A DNA stretch of 32,350 bases from Clostridia bacterium. GTDB lineage: Bacteria > Bacillota > Clostridia > Christensenellales > Aristaeellaceae. A model generated the notes under the pieces. That model saw only the letters and a program-made list of their open reading frames with translations, did no database searches and was not told the origin of the DNA. This document shows positions 7,845 through 16,120 of this stretch, one piece after another. The DNA lies in the NCBI GenBank assembly GCA_017410445.1, contig JAFQQU010000063.1, positions 1 to 32,350 on the forward strand, given 5' to 3'. Position numbers and translations under genes: made by a program. Numbering within the stretch: position 1 is the stretch's first letter; each line of letters starts with the position of its first letter.

Positions 7845-10800
7845 ATGACCAAATGGACACAGGACCAGCGCGCGGCCATCGAATCGCGGGGCACGGATCT
7901 TCTTCTCGCGGCGGCGGCCGGCTCGGGCAAGACCACGGTTCTGGTCGAGCGCGTGGCGACGCTGCTTCAGGAGGGCGCGGACGTCCGCAAGATGCTGATC
8001 GTGACCTTCACCCGCGCCGCCGCGGCCGACATGCGCATGGGCCTGATCAGGCGGTTGACCGCGCTGGCCGGAGAGGATGCGCGCTTCCGTCAGCAGGCGG
8101 AATATGCCGAGTTCGCCAGCATATCGACCATTCACTCCTTCTGCAGCGACCTGCTGCGCGCCAATTTCCAGACGGCGGGCGTGGACCCGGCCTTCCGGAT
8201 TGCGGATTCGGCGGAATCGGGCGTATTGAAGGCCAAGGCGCTGGAATTCGCGATGAACGAGGCTTATGAGGCCGATTCGCCCGACCACGAGGCGCTGATT
8301 GCGGGCCGGTCGCCCGACGAGGTGCGCGAGCTGGCGCTGAAGATGCATTCCTTCATCATGGAGCGGCCCGACCCGTGGGGCTGGACCGAAGAGAAAATCG
8401 CATCGCTCGAGCGCGGGGAGGACCTCTATTCCCCCGTTCTCGCCCGCGCCGCCGGACGCATGCTGAAAGACGCGCGCTCGGTGGGCGAATATCTCTACGA
8501 CCTGTGCCTCAATACGGAAAGGCTGGAGCCCTACGTCAAAACCTGCGAGGCCGACCTTGACCTCATCGAATCCCTTCAGGAAATGGACTACGTTCCGCTT
8601 CAGGCGGCGCTTAAAAAGCCCTCCTTCGCCCGCAAGCCCTCGGTCCGCGGCATGAAGGACGACCCGGACGGACAGCTCTACGATCAGCTGCGCGATCAGA
8701 TGAAGACGCTGGTCAAAAAAGCCGGAACTGCACTTCCGCTGGAGCTGACCGGCGCGCTTTCAGATCTCCCCGGATGCGCCGCCGAGCTGCGCGGCCTGTA
8801 TGCGATCGTCCGCACGCTGGATGAGGAATACACCCGCCTGAAGGACGAAAAATCGCTGCTCACCTTCTCCGATCTTGAGCGGCGCGCGCTGCAGGTCCTC
8901 TCGGACGAAACGGTGAGGGCCGCCGTGCACGAGCAGTATGAATATGTCTTCGTAGACGAATATCAGGACGTATCCGACGTTCAGGAAGCCATTCTCTCCC
9001 GGGCGGCGCGGGAAAACGGCCTGTTCTGCGTGGGCGACGTGAAGCAGAGCATCTACCGCTTCCGCCACGCCGAGCCCACCCTCTTCATGCGCAAATACGA
9101 CGCCTATCGCAAAGACGAGGGCGGACGGCTGATCGTGCTCAACCGCAACTTCCGCTCGAGAAAAACCGTTCTTGACTACACCAACTGCGTCTTCGCCCGG
9201 GCGATGACCGGCGGGGACAGCGAAATCATATACGACGACGCGGCGCGGCTCTATCCAGGCGCAGCCTTTCAGGGCGGCGACCCGCCCGTTGAGATTCACC
9301 TGATCGACAAGGCCGACCCGGACGGCGAGGAGCCCGAGGGCGAGGCGGCGCAGATGATCGCCGAGATGAAAGACGCGGAAACCGAAGCGCTGCTCATCAG
9401 CCGCCGCATCCGCGAGTTGCACGGCCAGATGATCTGGGACGGCAAAAAGGGCGCATTCCGCCCGCTCGACTGGCGCGATTTCGTCATCCTGACCCGTCAG
9501 GCGCGCGACGTCGCCCAGCAGATGCTGAATATCTTCCGCCGCGAGGGCATTCCCGCCTATGCGGACGTGTCCGGCGGCTATCTGGACGTCATGGAGGTAC
9601 AGGTGGCGCTGTCCCTGCTCCGGCTGACCGAGAACCGCCTGCGCGACCCCGAATGGATCGCCGTGCTGCGCTCGCCCTGTATCGGCCTGACCAGTGGAGA
9701 CCTCGCACGCATCCGCGCCCGCTTCCCGGACAAGACCTACGCAGAAGCTGTTTCCGAGTACGCAGCCCTTCACGAGGACGATCTCTCCGACCGGCTGGAC
9801 GCGCTCATCCGCCGCCTCGATCACTGGCGCGCGCTGTCCGCCGCCTTGCCGCTGGCTCAGCTGGTGTATCTGATTCTGAGCGAATCGGGCTTCTACTCGG
9901 TGTGCGGCGCGCTGCCGGGCGGCAGTCAGCGGCAGGCCAATCTGGACATCCTCTGCGACCGCGCCGCAGCCTACGAGCAGTCCCATGCCGGCGGGCTGAC
10001 CGGCTTCCTCGCCTACATCGAGGACATGCACAGCGTCAGCGAGGACATGGGCGAGGCGCATATTCTGGGCGAGAACGACGACGTCGTCCGCATCATGACC
10101 GTTCACAAGAGCAAGGGTCTCGAGTTTCCCGTGGTGTTCGGCGTGCTGATGGGCCGGAATATGGGCGGCGGCAGACGGAGCGAAATGGCGCTTCACCGCG
10201 AGGCCGGCGTGGGCCTTAAGCACATGGACAAAAACCTCGGCACCTGCCGCGACACGCTTCCCCGTCTGGCGGCAGCCGCTCTTTCGGACAGCGAAGCCGC
10301 TGCCGAGGAGCTGCGCATTCTCTACGTCCTCCTCACCCGCGCGCGCGACCGGCTGATCCTCATCGGCTCGGTCAAGTCGCTGGAAACCGCCGTCGAGCGG
10401 TATAAAATGAGCTGGAAGAGCCCGGTCACGCCCTCCTGCTATCTGGATCTTCTGATGCCGCCGGTGTGCGGCCTGCCGGGCGGCGAGGAGCTGCGCGGCG
10501 GCGAACTCATCGAAGACGAATCGCTTCCCAAAGTCGATCTGTATCTTCACTCCCGCCATTCCCTGATGAAGGCCGAGGAAGAGGAGGCCCGGGACAACGT
10601 GTCCCTGATGGACGAGGTCTGCGCCCGGGAGGCGGACGGGCAGTGGGTCGAAAAATATGTCTGGCAGTATCCGCACGAAGAGGCGGTTCTGCTGCCGCTC
10701 AAGCTCACGGCTTCCGGCATCTCCCGGGAAATCACCGGCCCCGCGCAGCCGCCCGAGCTGATTCCGCGCCCCGCCTTCCTCTCGGAGGACGGACAGATGA

Positions 10801-11318
10801 CCGGCGCAGAACGCGGAACGGCCACCCACGCCGCGCTTCAGGGGCTGGAGCTTTCCGCGCTGCGTTGGCTCAATGAAACAGACCTTCACCGGGAAGTGGT
10901 GCTGCAGCTCAACCGCATGGCGGAAAGCGGGCTTCTGACCCGCGCGCAGCGGGAGGTCGTGCGCCCCATGACGCTGGTGCGTTTCCTGACGGGCGATATC
11001 GGCCGGCGGATGCTGAACGCCCACACGCTTCACCGCGAATGGATGTTTACCCTCCGGATGGGCACGGAGGAGGCCGTCGGCATTCCCTCAGGCGAAACGC
11101 TGCTCGTTCAGGGCGCGGTGGACTGCTGCTTCGAGGAGGACGGTCAGTGGATTCTTCTGGACTACAAGACCGACCGCTCCGACGACACGGACGCGCTCAT
11201 CGCCCGCTACCGGCCGCAGCTTTCGCTCTACGCAAAGGCGCTTCATCAGATCACCGGAAAGCCGGTGAAGGAAACATGGCTGTGCCTGCTGACCGCAGGC
11301 GAAGCGCATCTCATCTGA
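7845..11318 (+). CDS. addA: ATP-dependent helicase/nuclease subunit A (AddA)
   Basis: A 1157-residue UvrD-like helicase with a C-terminal RecB-family nuclease domain. With AddB it would resect double-strand breaks to Chi sites for RecA loading. Walker A is 'AAAAGSGKTTVLVER' (about 22-36). Walker B is 'FVDEYQDVSDVQEAIL', motif III/IV 'GDVKQSIYRFRHAEP', motif V 'VRIMTVHKSKGLEFPVVF' and motif VI 'LYVLLTRARDRLIL'. Near the C-terminus, 'RGTATHAALQGLEL' and 'VQGAVDCCFEEDGQWILLDYKTD' supply the nuclease His/Asp/Asp-x-Lys residues. The start follows GACAGGAGGCGTCATC. The usual partner addB is not next to it; it normally sits directly upstream, where a YgjP-like gene is found here. The length is near the family norm (about 1200). 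Confidence 0.95.
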   Translation: MTKWTQDQRAAIESRGTDLLLAAAAGSGKTTVLVERVATLLQEGADVRKMLIVTFTRAAAADMRMGLIRRLTALAGEDARFRQQAEYAEFASISTIHSFCSDLLRANFQTAGVDPAFRIADSAESGVLKAKALEFAMNEAYEADSPDHEALIAGRSPDEVRELALKMHSFIMERPDPWGWTEEKIASLERGEDLYSPVLARAAGRMLKDARSVGEYLYDLCLNTERLEPYVKTCEADLDLIESLQEMDYVPLQAALKKPSFARKPSVRGMKDDPDGQLYDQLRDQMKTLVKKAGTALPLELTGALSDLPGCAAELRGLYAIVRTLDEEYTRLKDEKSLLTFSDLERRALQVLSDETVRAAVHEQYEYVFVDEYQDVSDVQEAILSRAARENGLFCVGDVKQSIYRFRHAEPTLFMRKYDAYRKDEGGRLIVLNRNFRSRKTVLDYTNCVFARAMTGGDSEIIYDDAARLYPGAAFQGGDPPVEIHLIDKADPDGEEPEGEAAQMIAEMKDAETEALLISRRIRELHGQMIWDGKKGAFRPLDWRDFVILTRQARDVAQQMLNIFRREGIPAYADVSGGYLDVMEVQVALSLLRLTENRLRDPEWIAVLRSPCIGLTSGDLARIRARFPDKTYAEAVSEYAALHEDDLSDRLDALIRRLDHWRALSAALPLAQLVYLILSESGFYSVCGALPGGSQRQANLDILCDRAAAYEQSHAGGLTGFLAYIEDMHSVSEDMGEAHILGENDDVVRIMTVHKSKGLEFPVVFGVLMGRNMGGGRRSEMALHREAGVGLKHMDKNLGTCRDTLPRLAAAALSDSEAAAEELRILYVLLTRARDRLILIGSVKSLETAVERYKMSWKSPVTPSCYLDLLMPPVCGLPGGEELRGGELIEDESLPKVDLYLHSRHSLMKAEEEEARDNVSLMDEVCAREADGQWVEKYVWQYPHEEAVLLPLKLTASGISREITGPAQPPELIPRPAFLSEDGQMTGAERGTATHAALQGLELSALRWLNETDLHREVVLQLNRMAESGLLTRAQREVVRPMTLVRFLTGDIGRRMLNAHTLHREWMFTLRMGTEEAVGIPSGETLLVQGAVDCCFEEDGQWILLDYKTDRSDDTDALIARYRPQLSLYAKALHQITGKPVKETWLCLLTAGEAHLI

Positions 11319-11351
11319 TTTTCCCAACGCATGCCGAGGAGGGATATTCCC

Positions 11352-12089
11352 ATGAAATCATACTACATCGCAAGCTGCCTGTTCACCGCGCGCTATCCGG
11401 AGGTCAGCATGGCCATTCAGGGCTACATCGAGCGCAGGAAGGACATCGAAATCGTCCGCTGCTGCATTCCGAACTTCCGCGCCAAATCCAGCGAGGACAA
11501 AATCATGAAAACCGGCGCGCGCTCGTCGTGGCTCGATCTGCCCTTCTGCGCCGAATATCAGCCCGGTGATACCGCCTATTCCCTGTGCCACAACTGCACC
11601 AACATCGTGGACGAACAGAACGAGGGCGTGCACGCGCTCTCCCTGTGGGAGCTGGTCGACGCGGACGAATCCTTTGTCTTCCCGGATTATTCGGGGCTGA
11701 AGGTATTCGTTCAGGACTGCTGGCGCACCCGTGAGCGCGCAGGCGAGCAGGCCGCCGTCCGCAGCATCCTGAAGAAGATGAACATCGAATTCACAGAAGC
11801 CCGCGAACACCACGAAAACACCGACTTCTGCGGCAGCACGCTCTACCGCGAGCAGCGCATCCAGAACGCGCAGTACGCGCCCAAACACTACGTAGAGCAG
11901 GCGGCCGGCAAATTCCTGCCGCACACCGAGGAAGAGCAGCTGGCCCTCATGAAGGACTACTGCGTCCAGTTCGACCACCCCGTCGTCTGCTACTGCCACT
12001 ATTGCCTCGAAGGCCTGCTTCAGGGCGGCGCAGACGGACGCCACATCGCGCACATGCTGAAGGAAGGATTTGAGCAGTCGCGGAGATGA
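11352..12089 (+). CDS. CCG-domain cysteine-rich protein (HdrB/LutA-like)
   Basis: A 245-residue soluble protein with 14 cysteines. It fits two CCG-type modules (general form C-x(31-39)-CC-x(35-36)-CxxC). The first module has C9, C37-C38 and C79/C82 (YSLCHNC). The second starts 'QDCWRTRERAGEQAAVRSIL' with C123, then 'DFCGSTLYRE', where C160-Gly stands with Phe in place of the first Cys of the CC pair, and ends in 'CYCHYC' (C213, C215, C218). In HdrB such modules bind noncubane iron-sulfur clusters in electron transfer and disulfide or lactate metabolism. The start at 11352 has GAGGAGG 8 nt upstream. It lies 33 nt after addA on the same strand. The specific reaction is unknown. Confidence 0.65.
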   Translation: MKSYYIASCLFTARYPEVSMAIQGYIERRKDIEIVRCCIPNFRAKSSEDKIMKTGARSSWLDLPFCAEYQPGDTAYSLCHNCTNIVDEQNEGVHALSLWELVDADESFVFPDYSGLKVFVQDCWRTRERAGEQAAVRSILKKMNIEFTEAREHHENTDFCGSTLYREQRIQNAQYAPKHYVEQAAGKFLPHTEEEQLALMKDYCVQFDHPVVCYCHYCLEGLLQGGADGRHIAHMLKEGFEQSRR

Positions 12090-12097
12090 CGGCGGCA

Positions 12098-12254
12098 TAT
12101 TCTTAGCCAAAGCGACCGGGAGAGCTGTCCCAAAGGGTGACTAGGGGGTAAGGCGACGATTCCTGCAAAGTTTTCAATTGAAACCTCTCACTCCTCAGCG
12201 CAATCTTTCAACCCCTCCGGCGCTCATGCGCCACCTCCCCTTGCACAGGGGAGG
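12098..12254. repeat. Dispersed palindromic repeat region
   Basis: This non-coding stretch contains two adjacent hairpins. One is ggcgc/gcgcc (12219-12232). The other is CCTCCCCT-TGCAC-AGGGGAGG (12234-12254). Before them is an imperfect hairpin around agctgtcc/gggtgact (about 12124-12143). The 19-nt core CTCCCCTT(G/A)CACAGGGGAG recurs at 24803-24821. From memory, similar short GC-rich palindromes are scattered through many gut Clostridia genomes, so this is probably a REP/MITE-like element rather than a gene. Confidence 0.55.
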
Positions 12255-12289
12255 CTTGAGTCGCATCCCGTAACTTCCTGTGAAAATCC

Positions 12290-12337
12290 AAAAAAGCGCT
12301 GCCGCAGTTTCTTTCTCTGCGGCAGCGCCCGTTTTTT
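12290..12337. terminator. Bidirectional intrinsic terminator (asd / CCG protein)
   Basis: A perfect 12-bp stem GCGCTGCCGCAG (12296-12307) / CTGCGGCAGCGC (12317-12328) with a 9-nt loop. It is flanked by an A-tract on the left and a T-tract (gttttttcg) on the right, so it can end transcription of asd (minus) and of the converging plus-strand genes. Confidence 0.85.
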
Positions 12338-12345
12338 CGTTATAT

Positions 12346-13434
12346 TCAGTTCTTGAAGGGGATGTAGCCCAGCTTGCAGAGCAGTTCTGCGGTCAGCACC
12401 GCGCCGCCGGCAGCGCCGCGGACGGTGTTGTGGGACAGGGATACGAATTTGTAATCGAAGATGCTGTCCTCGCGGAGACGGCCGATGCTCACGCCCATGC
12501 CGCCCTCGATGTCGCGGTCCAGGCGGGTCTGCGGACGGTTCTCCTCCTCAAAGTAATTGAGGAACTGCTTGGGCGCGCTGGGCAGCTCCAGCGTCTGCGG
12601 AAGGCCCTTGAACTCAGCCCATCTCTTCAGGATTTCTTCCTTCGTGGGCTTCTTATCGAAGGATACGGAGACGGCCGCCATATGGCCGTCCGCCGCGGCT
12701 ACGCGGTAGCACTGGGCGGAAATGACGGGCTTGTCGGCCTTGACGATCTTGCCGTCTTCCACATGACCCCAGATCTTCAGCGGCTCCTGCTCGCTCTTCT
12801 CTTCCTCGCCGCCGATGAATGGGATGACGTTGTCCACCATCTCGGGCCAGCTCTTGAAGGTCTTGCCGGCGCCGGAGATCGCCTGATAGGTGCATACGCT
12901 GATCTTGCTGATGCCGAAATCGCGCAGCGGGCTCAGCGCGGGAACATAGCCCTGAATGGAGCAGTTGGGCTTGGCGGCGACGAAGCCGACCTTGGTGCCC
13001 AGACGCTTTCTCTGCGCCTCGATGACGGCGGTGTGCGCGTCGTTGACCTCGGGAACCATCATGGGAACGTCCTCGGTCCAGCGGTGGGCGGAGTTGTTGG
13101 AGACGACGGGCGTCTCGGTCCTGGCATAGGCGTCCTCAAGGGCGCGGATCTGGTCCTTGGGCATATCGACCGCGCAGAACACGAAGTCGACGTCCGCGGC
13201 GACCTTCTCGACCTCGGAAGCGTCCTTGACGACCATCTTGCGGACGGCCTCGGGAATCGGCCAGTCGAACGCCCAGCGGCCCTCCATCAGGGACTCGTAG
13301 GTCTTTCCGGCGGAGCGGGAGCTGGCGGCCAGGGTCACGATTTCAAACCAGGGATGATTGTCCAGCAGGGAAATGAAGCGCTGACCGACCATGCCGGTCG
13401 CGCCGATAATGCCAACGCGATACTTTCTGTCCAT
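12346..13434 (-). CDS. asd: Aspartate-semialdehyde dehydrogenase
   Basis: A 362-residue enzyme that reduces beta-aspartyl phosphate to aspartate semialdehyde with NADPH, the branch point for lysine/diaminopimelate, threonine and methionine. 'RVGIIGATGMVGQRF' (about 6-20) is the dinucleotide-binding loop and 'AKPNCSIQGYVPAL' carries the catalytic C158. 'ADGHMAAVSVSF' contains the active-site His region. The sequence resembles the archaeal/fungal-type ASADH branch (about 350-360 residues) more than the E. coli type. The start at 13434 has GGAGG 8 nt upstream; an ATG 15 nt earlier would place the ribosome-binding site inside the gene. It follows the GNAT-like gene by 76 nt, with a GC-rich segment between them, and ends at a strong terminator. 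Confidence 0.93.
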   Translation of the reverse strand: MDRKYRVGIIGATGMVGQRFISLLDNHPWFEIVTLAASSRSAGKTYESLMEGRWAFDWPIPEAVRKMVVKDASEVEKVAADVDFVFCAVDMPKDQIRALEDAYARTETPVVSNNSAHRWTEDVPMMVPEVNDAHTAVIEAQRKRLGTKVGFVAAKPNCSIQGYVPALSPLRDFGISKISVCTYQAISGAGKTFKSWPEMVDNVIPFIGGEEEKSEQEPLKIWGHVEDGKIVKADKPVISAQCYRVAAADGHMAAVSVSFDKKPTKEEILKRWAEFKGLPQTLELPSAPKQFLNYFEEENRPQTRLDRDIEGGMGVSIGRLREDSIFDYKFVSLSHNTVRGAAGGAVLTAELLCKLGYIPFKN

Positions 13435-13510
13435 TTTGATATCCTCCAATATGTGTTGTTATTCCGTATTCCGGGCCGCGCGGCGCGTCCCGGGTGTTCT
13501 CATGGTCTCA

Positions 13511-14341
13511 TCATAGCGGAAGTCTGGGCGGCGGCGCGTCCAGATCAATGCCCGGCAGGCGCATGAGCACGTCGCTCTGCCGGTATCCGGCGCTTGCGGC
13601 TACCTTCATCATCGCCTTCATGCGGATGCGCACGTCCACATGGCTCTCCATCAGGCGGCAGCTGTAGAAATACCGGCGCGCGGCGCCCATCAGATAGAGC
13701 GCGACGCCCTTTCTGCGCCACGCCGGCGCGGTGTATACATGGCCGATGCAGCCCCCTCCCTTTTCAGCCCAGCAGACCAGCTCGCCCGCAAGGCCCTTGC
13801 GCGAGATGACCAGAAGCCGCTTCATCAGGGGCTTTCTGCCGATTTCCTCCAGCCATTCGGCGGCGTTTTCCCGGCCGAAGAGCTTTTTCTGCCGGTCGAT
13901 GAAATAGGCGCGCTCCTGCGGGTCGGTCAGGTCGTCCGTAAGGAACATGCAGGTTTCCGGCAGACGCACGGGAATCGGCCCAGGAACGACCGTGCGCGTC
14001 ATGCGGATGAGCGCGTCGTCGTCGAACAGGCCGATCGTCTTATACAGGCCCATTCTGATCTCGTCGTCCGGCGCGCACTCGGCGTAGACGCGGGCGTTGA
14101 CGCCGCTCTCCTTCGCCAGCGCAATGCCTCTGGCCAGCGCGGTGCCCAGGAGGTGCATCATCGCGCTGCCCTCTCCGCCGGCGGAAATCTTCACCTCGCA
14201 GGGCCGCTCCGGCATCATCTCGCCGAGGTAAAACGGCTCCGCGCGGCAGCTGCCCATCTTATTCTCCAGCTCGTCCACCGCGATAAACATATTCTTCGCC
14301 GCGCCGGTATCGCCCGGTCTGGCGACGCTGCGTATCTTCAT
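13511..14341 (-). CDS. GNAT-like acetyltransferase (possible tandem GNAT)
   Basis: A 276-residue protein. The C-terminal part (about 165-265) is GNAT-like: 'GELVCWAEKGGGCIGHVYTAPAWRRKGVALYLMGAA' ends in the acetyl-CoA loop RRKGVA. The N-terminal part (about 1-130) holds 'MMHLLGTALARGIALAKESGV' and 'ARVYAECAPDDEIRMGLYKTIGLFDDDALIRM'. The latter resembles the end of a GNAT domain (single late helix plus 'lGF' motif) and suggests a degenerate first domain. The start at 14341 has GGGAG 9 nt upstream. It starts 25 nt after the GH127-like gene and is probably co-transcribed with it. The substrate is unknown. Confidence 0.65.
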   Translation of the reverse strand: MKIRSVARPGDTGAAKNMFIAVDELENKMGSCRAEPFYLGEMMPERPCEVKISAGGEGSAMMHLLGTALARGIALAKESGVNARVYAECAPDDEIRMGLYKTIGLFDDDALIRMTRTVVPGPIPVRLPETCMFLTDDLTDPQERAYFIDRQKKLFGRENAAEWLEEIGRKPLMKRLLVISRKGLAGELVCWAEKGGGCIGHVYTAPAWRRKGVALYLMGAARRYFYSCRLMESHVDVRIRMKAMMKVAASAGYRQSDVLMRLPGIDLDAPPPRLPL

Positions 14342-14366
14342 GATATGTATCTCCCGCTCAGCCGAT

Positions 14367-15653
14367 TCAGTCAAAGAGGATTCTCTGGCTGCCCGTCATG
14401 ATGATTTCTTTGGGTACACGGTAGTATTTTACTACAGGCGCAAGGCTGTGTCCATCAACCTCTGTAAAGCCGTCGGCAAATTTTTCGACTCCGCCCATGG
14501 GCTCGGCATAGAGAATATCGCCGTCGGTATAGATTCCGCCCTCTTTCAGGGTGACTCTGCCTTCGGTTTCGGCATAGAGCAGCTCGCGGTTTTCATTCGC
14601 ATACCACAGGCCCTCGGCCAGACGCATGCTGCAGCAGAAGGGCGCTTCATACATCTGCGCCTTCAGCTCCTTCCATTTGCTGCCCTCGCAGACCAGCGTA
14701 TCCGTGCCCGCGCCGCCGTTGTCGCGCTGCGCGGTCGCAAGGCCGTTGTGGAAGACGCGCGCGGCCAGCGTGCGGTATTTTGCATCCTCCGTCGCCTTGT
14801 ACAGCTCGAGCGACAGCATCATCGAATCGACGATGGCGCACGGCTCGGTCCAGCTGTCCGGCCTGCCCCACCAGTTGAGGTTCTGGAAGGTTCTGGTCAT
14901 GCCTCCGCCGTTTACATACAGCGCCCAGATGTTCTTCGCGCCGGAGAGATATTTCTCATCCATGGTCTCGCCGTACATGCGCATCATGCCCCGCGCGGCG
15001 GTCAGGGTGCAGTGGGTCTGCGCGCGCAGGCTGACCTTGTCGATGGCCAGATACACATCGATCATCTCGTCGACCAGCTCCTTCACGCGCCAGTCCTCGG
15101 TGATGCGGTATACATGAGAAAGGCCGTCGATGCTCATGAACGCGCAGCCGATGTCGGTGGACAGCCTCCAGCCGTTCACAACGCCCAGCTCGGTGCCCGA
15201 TACGCCGCCCCTGTCGGCCGCGGCGCGCTCGACGGGATAGTCCCTGTAGCGGCCGGCGGTGGGCAGGAAGAGGTTTTCCGTGACGTCCTTGAGCAGAGAG
15301 AGCGAGTAGGCGTCGCCGAACTGCTCGTGATGCTCGCACAGGCCCCGGAGCAGCCACGAATGGCCCGACAGCTGCTGCTCGAGGATGACGTCCGCCGTCT
15401 CGCCCATATAGCGCTTCTCATTCAGATGCTTCTCCATCTCGGAGAGCATCTGCTGCATGCAGGGAATCTTCTTTCCCGAAATCTTATAATGCGACACGAA
15501 CGCCAGCAGCGCGCGGCCCTCCTTGTCGCCCGGCCAGTCGTATTCCGCCGGGGAGAACACGCCGCCGATGCGGTAGTATTCGTCCTCCGCCAGCCGCCGG
15601 TAATTGAGGTCGGTGCGCTGCTTGAGCTCCCGCTTGTCAAGAGGTTTATTCAT
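14367..15653 (-). CDS. GH127-type (DUF1680) beta-L-arabinofuranosidase-like glycoside hydrolase, short form
   Basis: A 428-residue protein, probably an alpha/alpha-barrel glycosidase. The GH127 zinc-cysteine centre is recognisable: E270 and C272 in 'DSWTEPCAIVDSMML' match the Glu-x-Cys pair (E338/C340 in Bifidobacterium HypBA1), and C340-C341 in 'YEAPFCCSMRLAEGL' match the C417/C418 pair, where the first Cys is the nucleophile. 'TEDAKYRTLAARVFHNGLA' is a further family segment. GH127 proteins are usually about 600-660 residues; this one lacks most of the C-terminal beta domains. There is no signal peptide, so it is cytoplasmic. It is the first gene of a minus-strand unit with a good promoter. 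Probably acts on imported L-arabinosides or a related sugar. Confidence 0.72.
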   Translation of the reverse strand: MNKPLDKRELKQRTDLNYRRLAEDEYYRIGGVFSPAEYDWPGDKEGRALLAFVSHYKISGKKIPCMQQMLSEMEKHLNEKRYMGETADVILEQQLSGHSWLLRGLCEHHEQFGDAYSLSLLKDVTENLFLPTAGRYRDYPVERAAADRGGVSGTELGVVNGWRLSTDIGCAFMSIDGLSHVYRITEDWRVKELVDEMIDVYLAIDKVSLRAQTHCTLTAARGMMRMYGETMDEKYLSGAKNIWALYVNGGGMTRTFQNLNWWGRPDSWTEPCAIVDSMMLSLELYKATEDAKYRTLAARVFHNGLATAQRDNGGAGTDTLVCEGSKWKELKAQMYEAPFCCSMRLAEGLWYANENRELLYAETEGRVTLKEGGIYTDGDILYAEPMGGVEKFADGFTEVDGHSLAPVVKYYRVPKEIIMTGSQRILFD

Positions 15654-15717
15654 ATCTGATTCCGCCTTTCACACAGCGCATCCGCGCCATGAGTATAAAG
15701 GTATATCATTTTCTTAA

Positions 15718-15747
15718 GAGGATAGCATCATCCTCCCGAAAGGTCAA
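15718..15747 (-). promoter_or_regulatory. Promoter of the GH127-like gene with dyad on the -10
   Basis: On the minus strand the -35 is TTGACC (15742-15747) and the -10 is TATCCT (15719-15724), with a 17-nt spacer. The inverted repeat GAGGAT-N6-ATCCTC (15718-15735) covers the -10 and may be an operator. Confidence 0.6.
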
Positions 15748-15869
15748 GTTATCATTCAGGGAACGGAGGGGTATCGCGGGTCTTTGGGGAGGATCTTTCG
15801 GGGACGGGAGGACATATTCCCGCGCGGAGTTAAGTTCCTGCAAGAACGGTTATGTTTTCCATTTCAATA
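15748..15869. other. Non-coding gap between divergent promoters
   Basis: The gene-free interval 15654-16120 holds the GH127 promoter, the mntP promoter and the manganese riboswitch. The piece between the two promoters shows no ribosome-bound reading frame and no clear structure. An open frame at 15689-15910 has no Shine-Dalgarno. Confidence 0.5.
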
Positions 15870-15898
15870 TTGACAGAAATCCTGCAGAATGCTATGAT
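15870..15898 (+). promoter_or_regulatory. Consensus sigma-A promoter of mntP
   Basis: TTGACA (15870-15875) and TATGAT (15893-15898) with a 17-nt spacer. Transcription should begin at about 15905, right at the 5' edge of the riboswitch. Confidence 0.88.
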
Positions 15899-15904
15899 TC
15901 TCTT

Positions 15905-16042
15905 GCTTGAGGGAGTAGCGAGCGCGCGGGCAGGCGCGTAGCAAGTCAACATACTGGCCGAAAGGTCTGGCTTGCTTTAAATCGCGAGACTCATGTATAA
16001 CTTCGTGAAGCTATGCATGCGGTCTTTCTACCCTCTTTCAAG
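15905..16042 (+). promoter_or_regulatory. yybP-ykoY manganese riboswitch
   Basis: The aptamer has the family hallmarks in order: the 5' stem CTTGAGGGAGTAG (15906-15918), the loop with AAGTCAACATACTG (about 15943-15956), CTGGCTTGC, the second docking loop TCGCGAGACTCATG, and the closing strand CTACCCTCTTTCAAG (16028-16042) that pairs with the start. In this family Mn2+ bridges the two loops and switches on the downstream gene. It sits between a consensus promoter and mntP, the expected target, which makes the call strong. Confidence 0.92.
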
Positions 16043-16057
16043 GTTTAAGAACGCTCA

Positions 16058-16091
16058 GGTATGGCCGAACGCCGTATCCGGGCGATTTTTT
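16058..16091 (+). terminator. Possible expression-platform terminator of the riboswitch
   Basis: Downstream of the aptamer, short stems can form (GGTATGGC with GCCGTATCC at 16058-16079, or CGCC with GGCG at 16070-16084), followed by six T residues (16086-16091). This fits a Mn2+-controlled terminator 30 nt before the mntP start, but the stem is weak and translational control is possible. Confidence 0.4.
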
Positions 16092-16120
16092 ATAGGTACA
16101 TCAGAATGGAGGAACTTACG

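Noticed and set aside
12098-12254. CRISPR or tRNA-like structure in the gap after the CCG gene
   Set aside because: Only single palindromes with no regular spacer-repeat pattern, and no cloverleaf or T-loop sequence.
15689-15910. Small 73-codon plus-strand frame
   Set aside because: No ribosome-binding site, no homology that I recognise, and it overlaps the mntP promoter.
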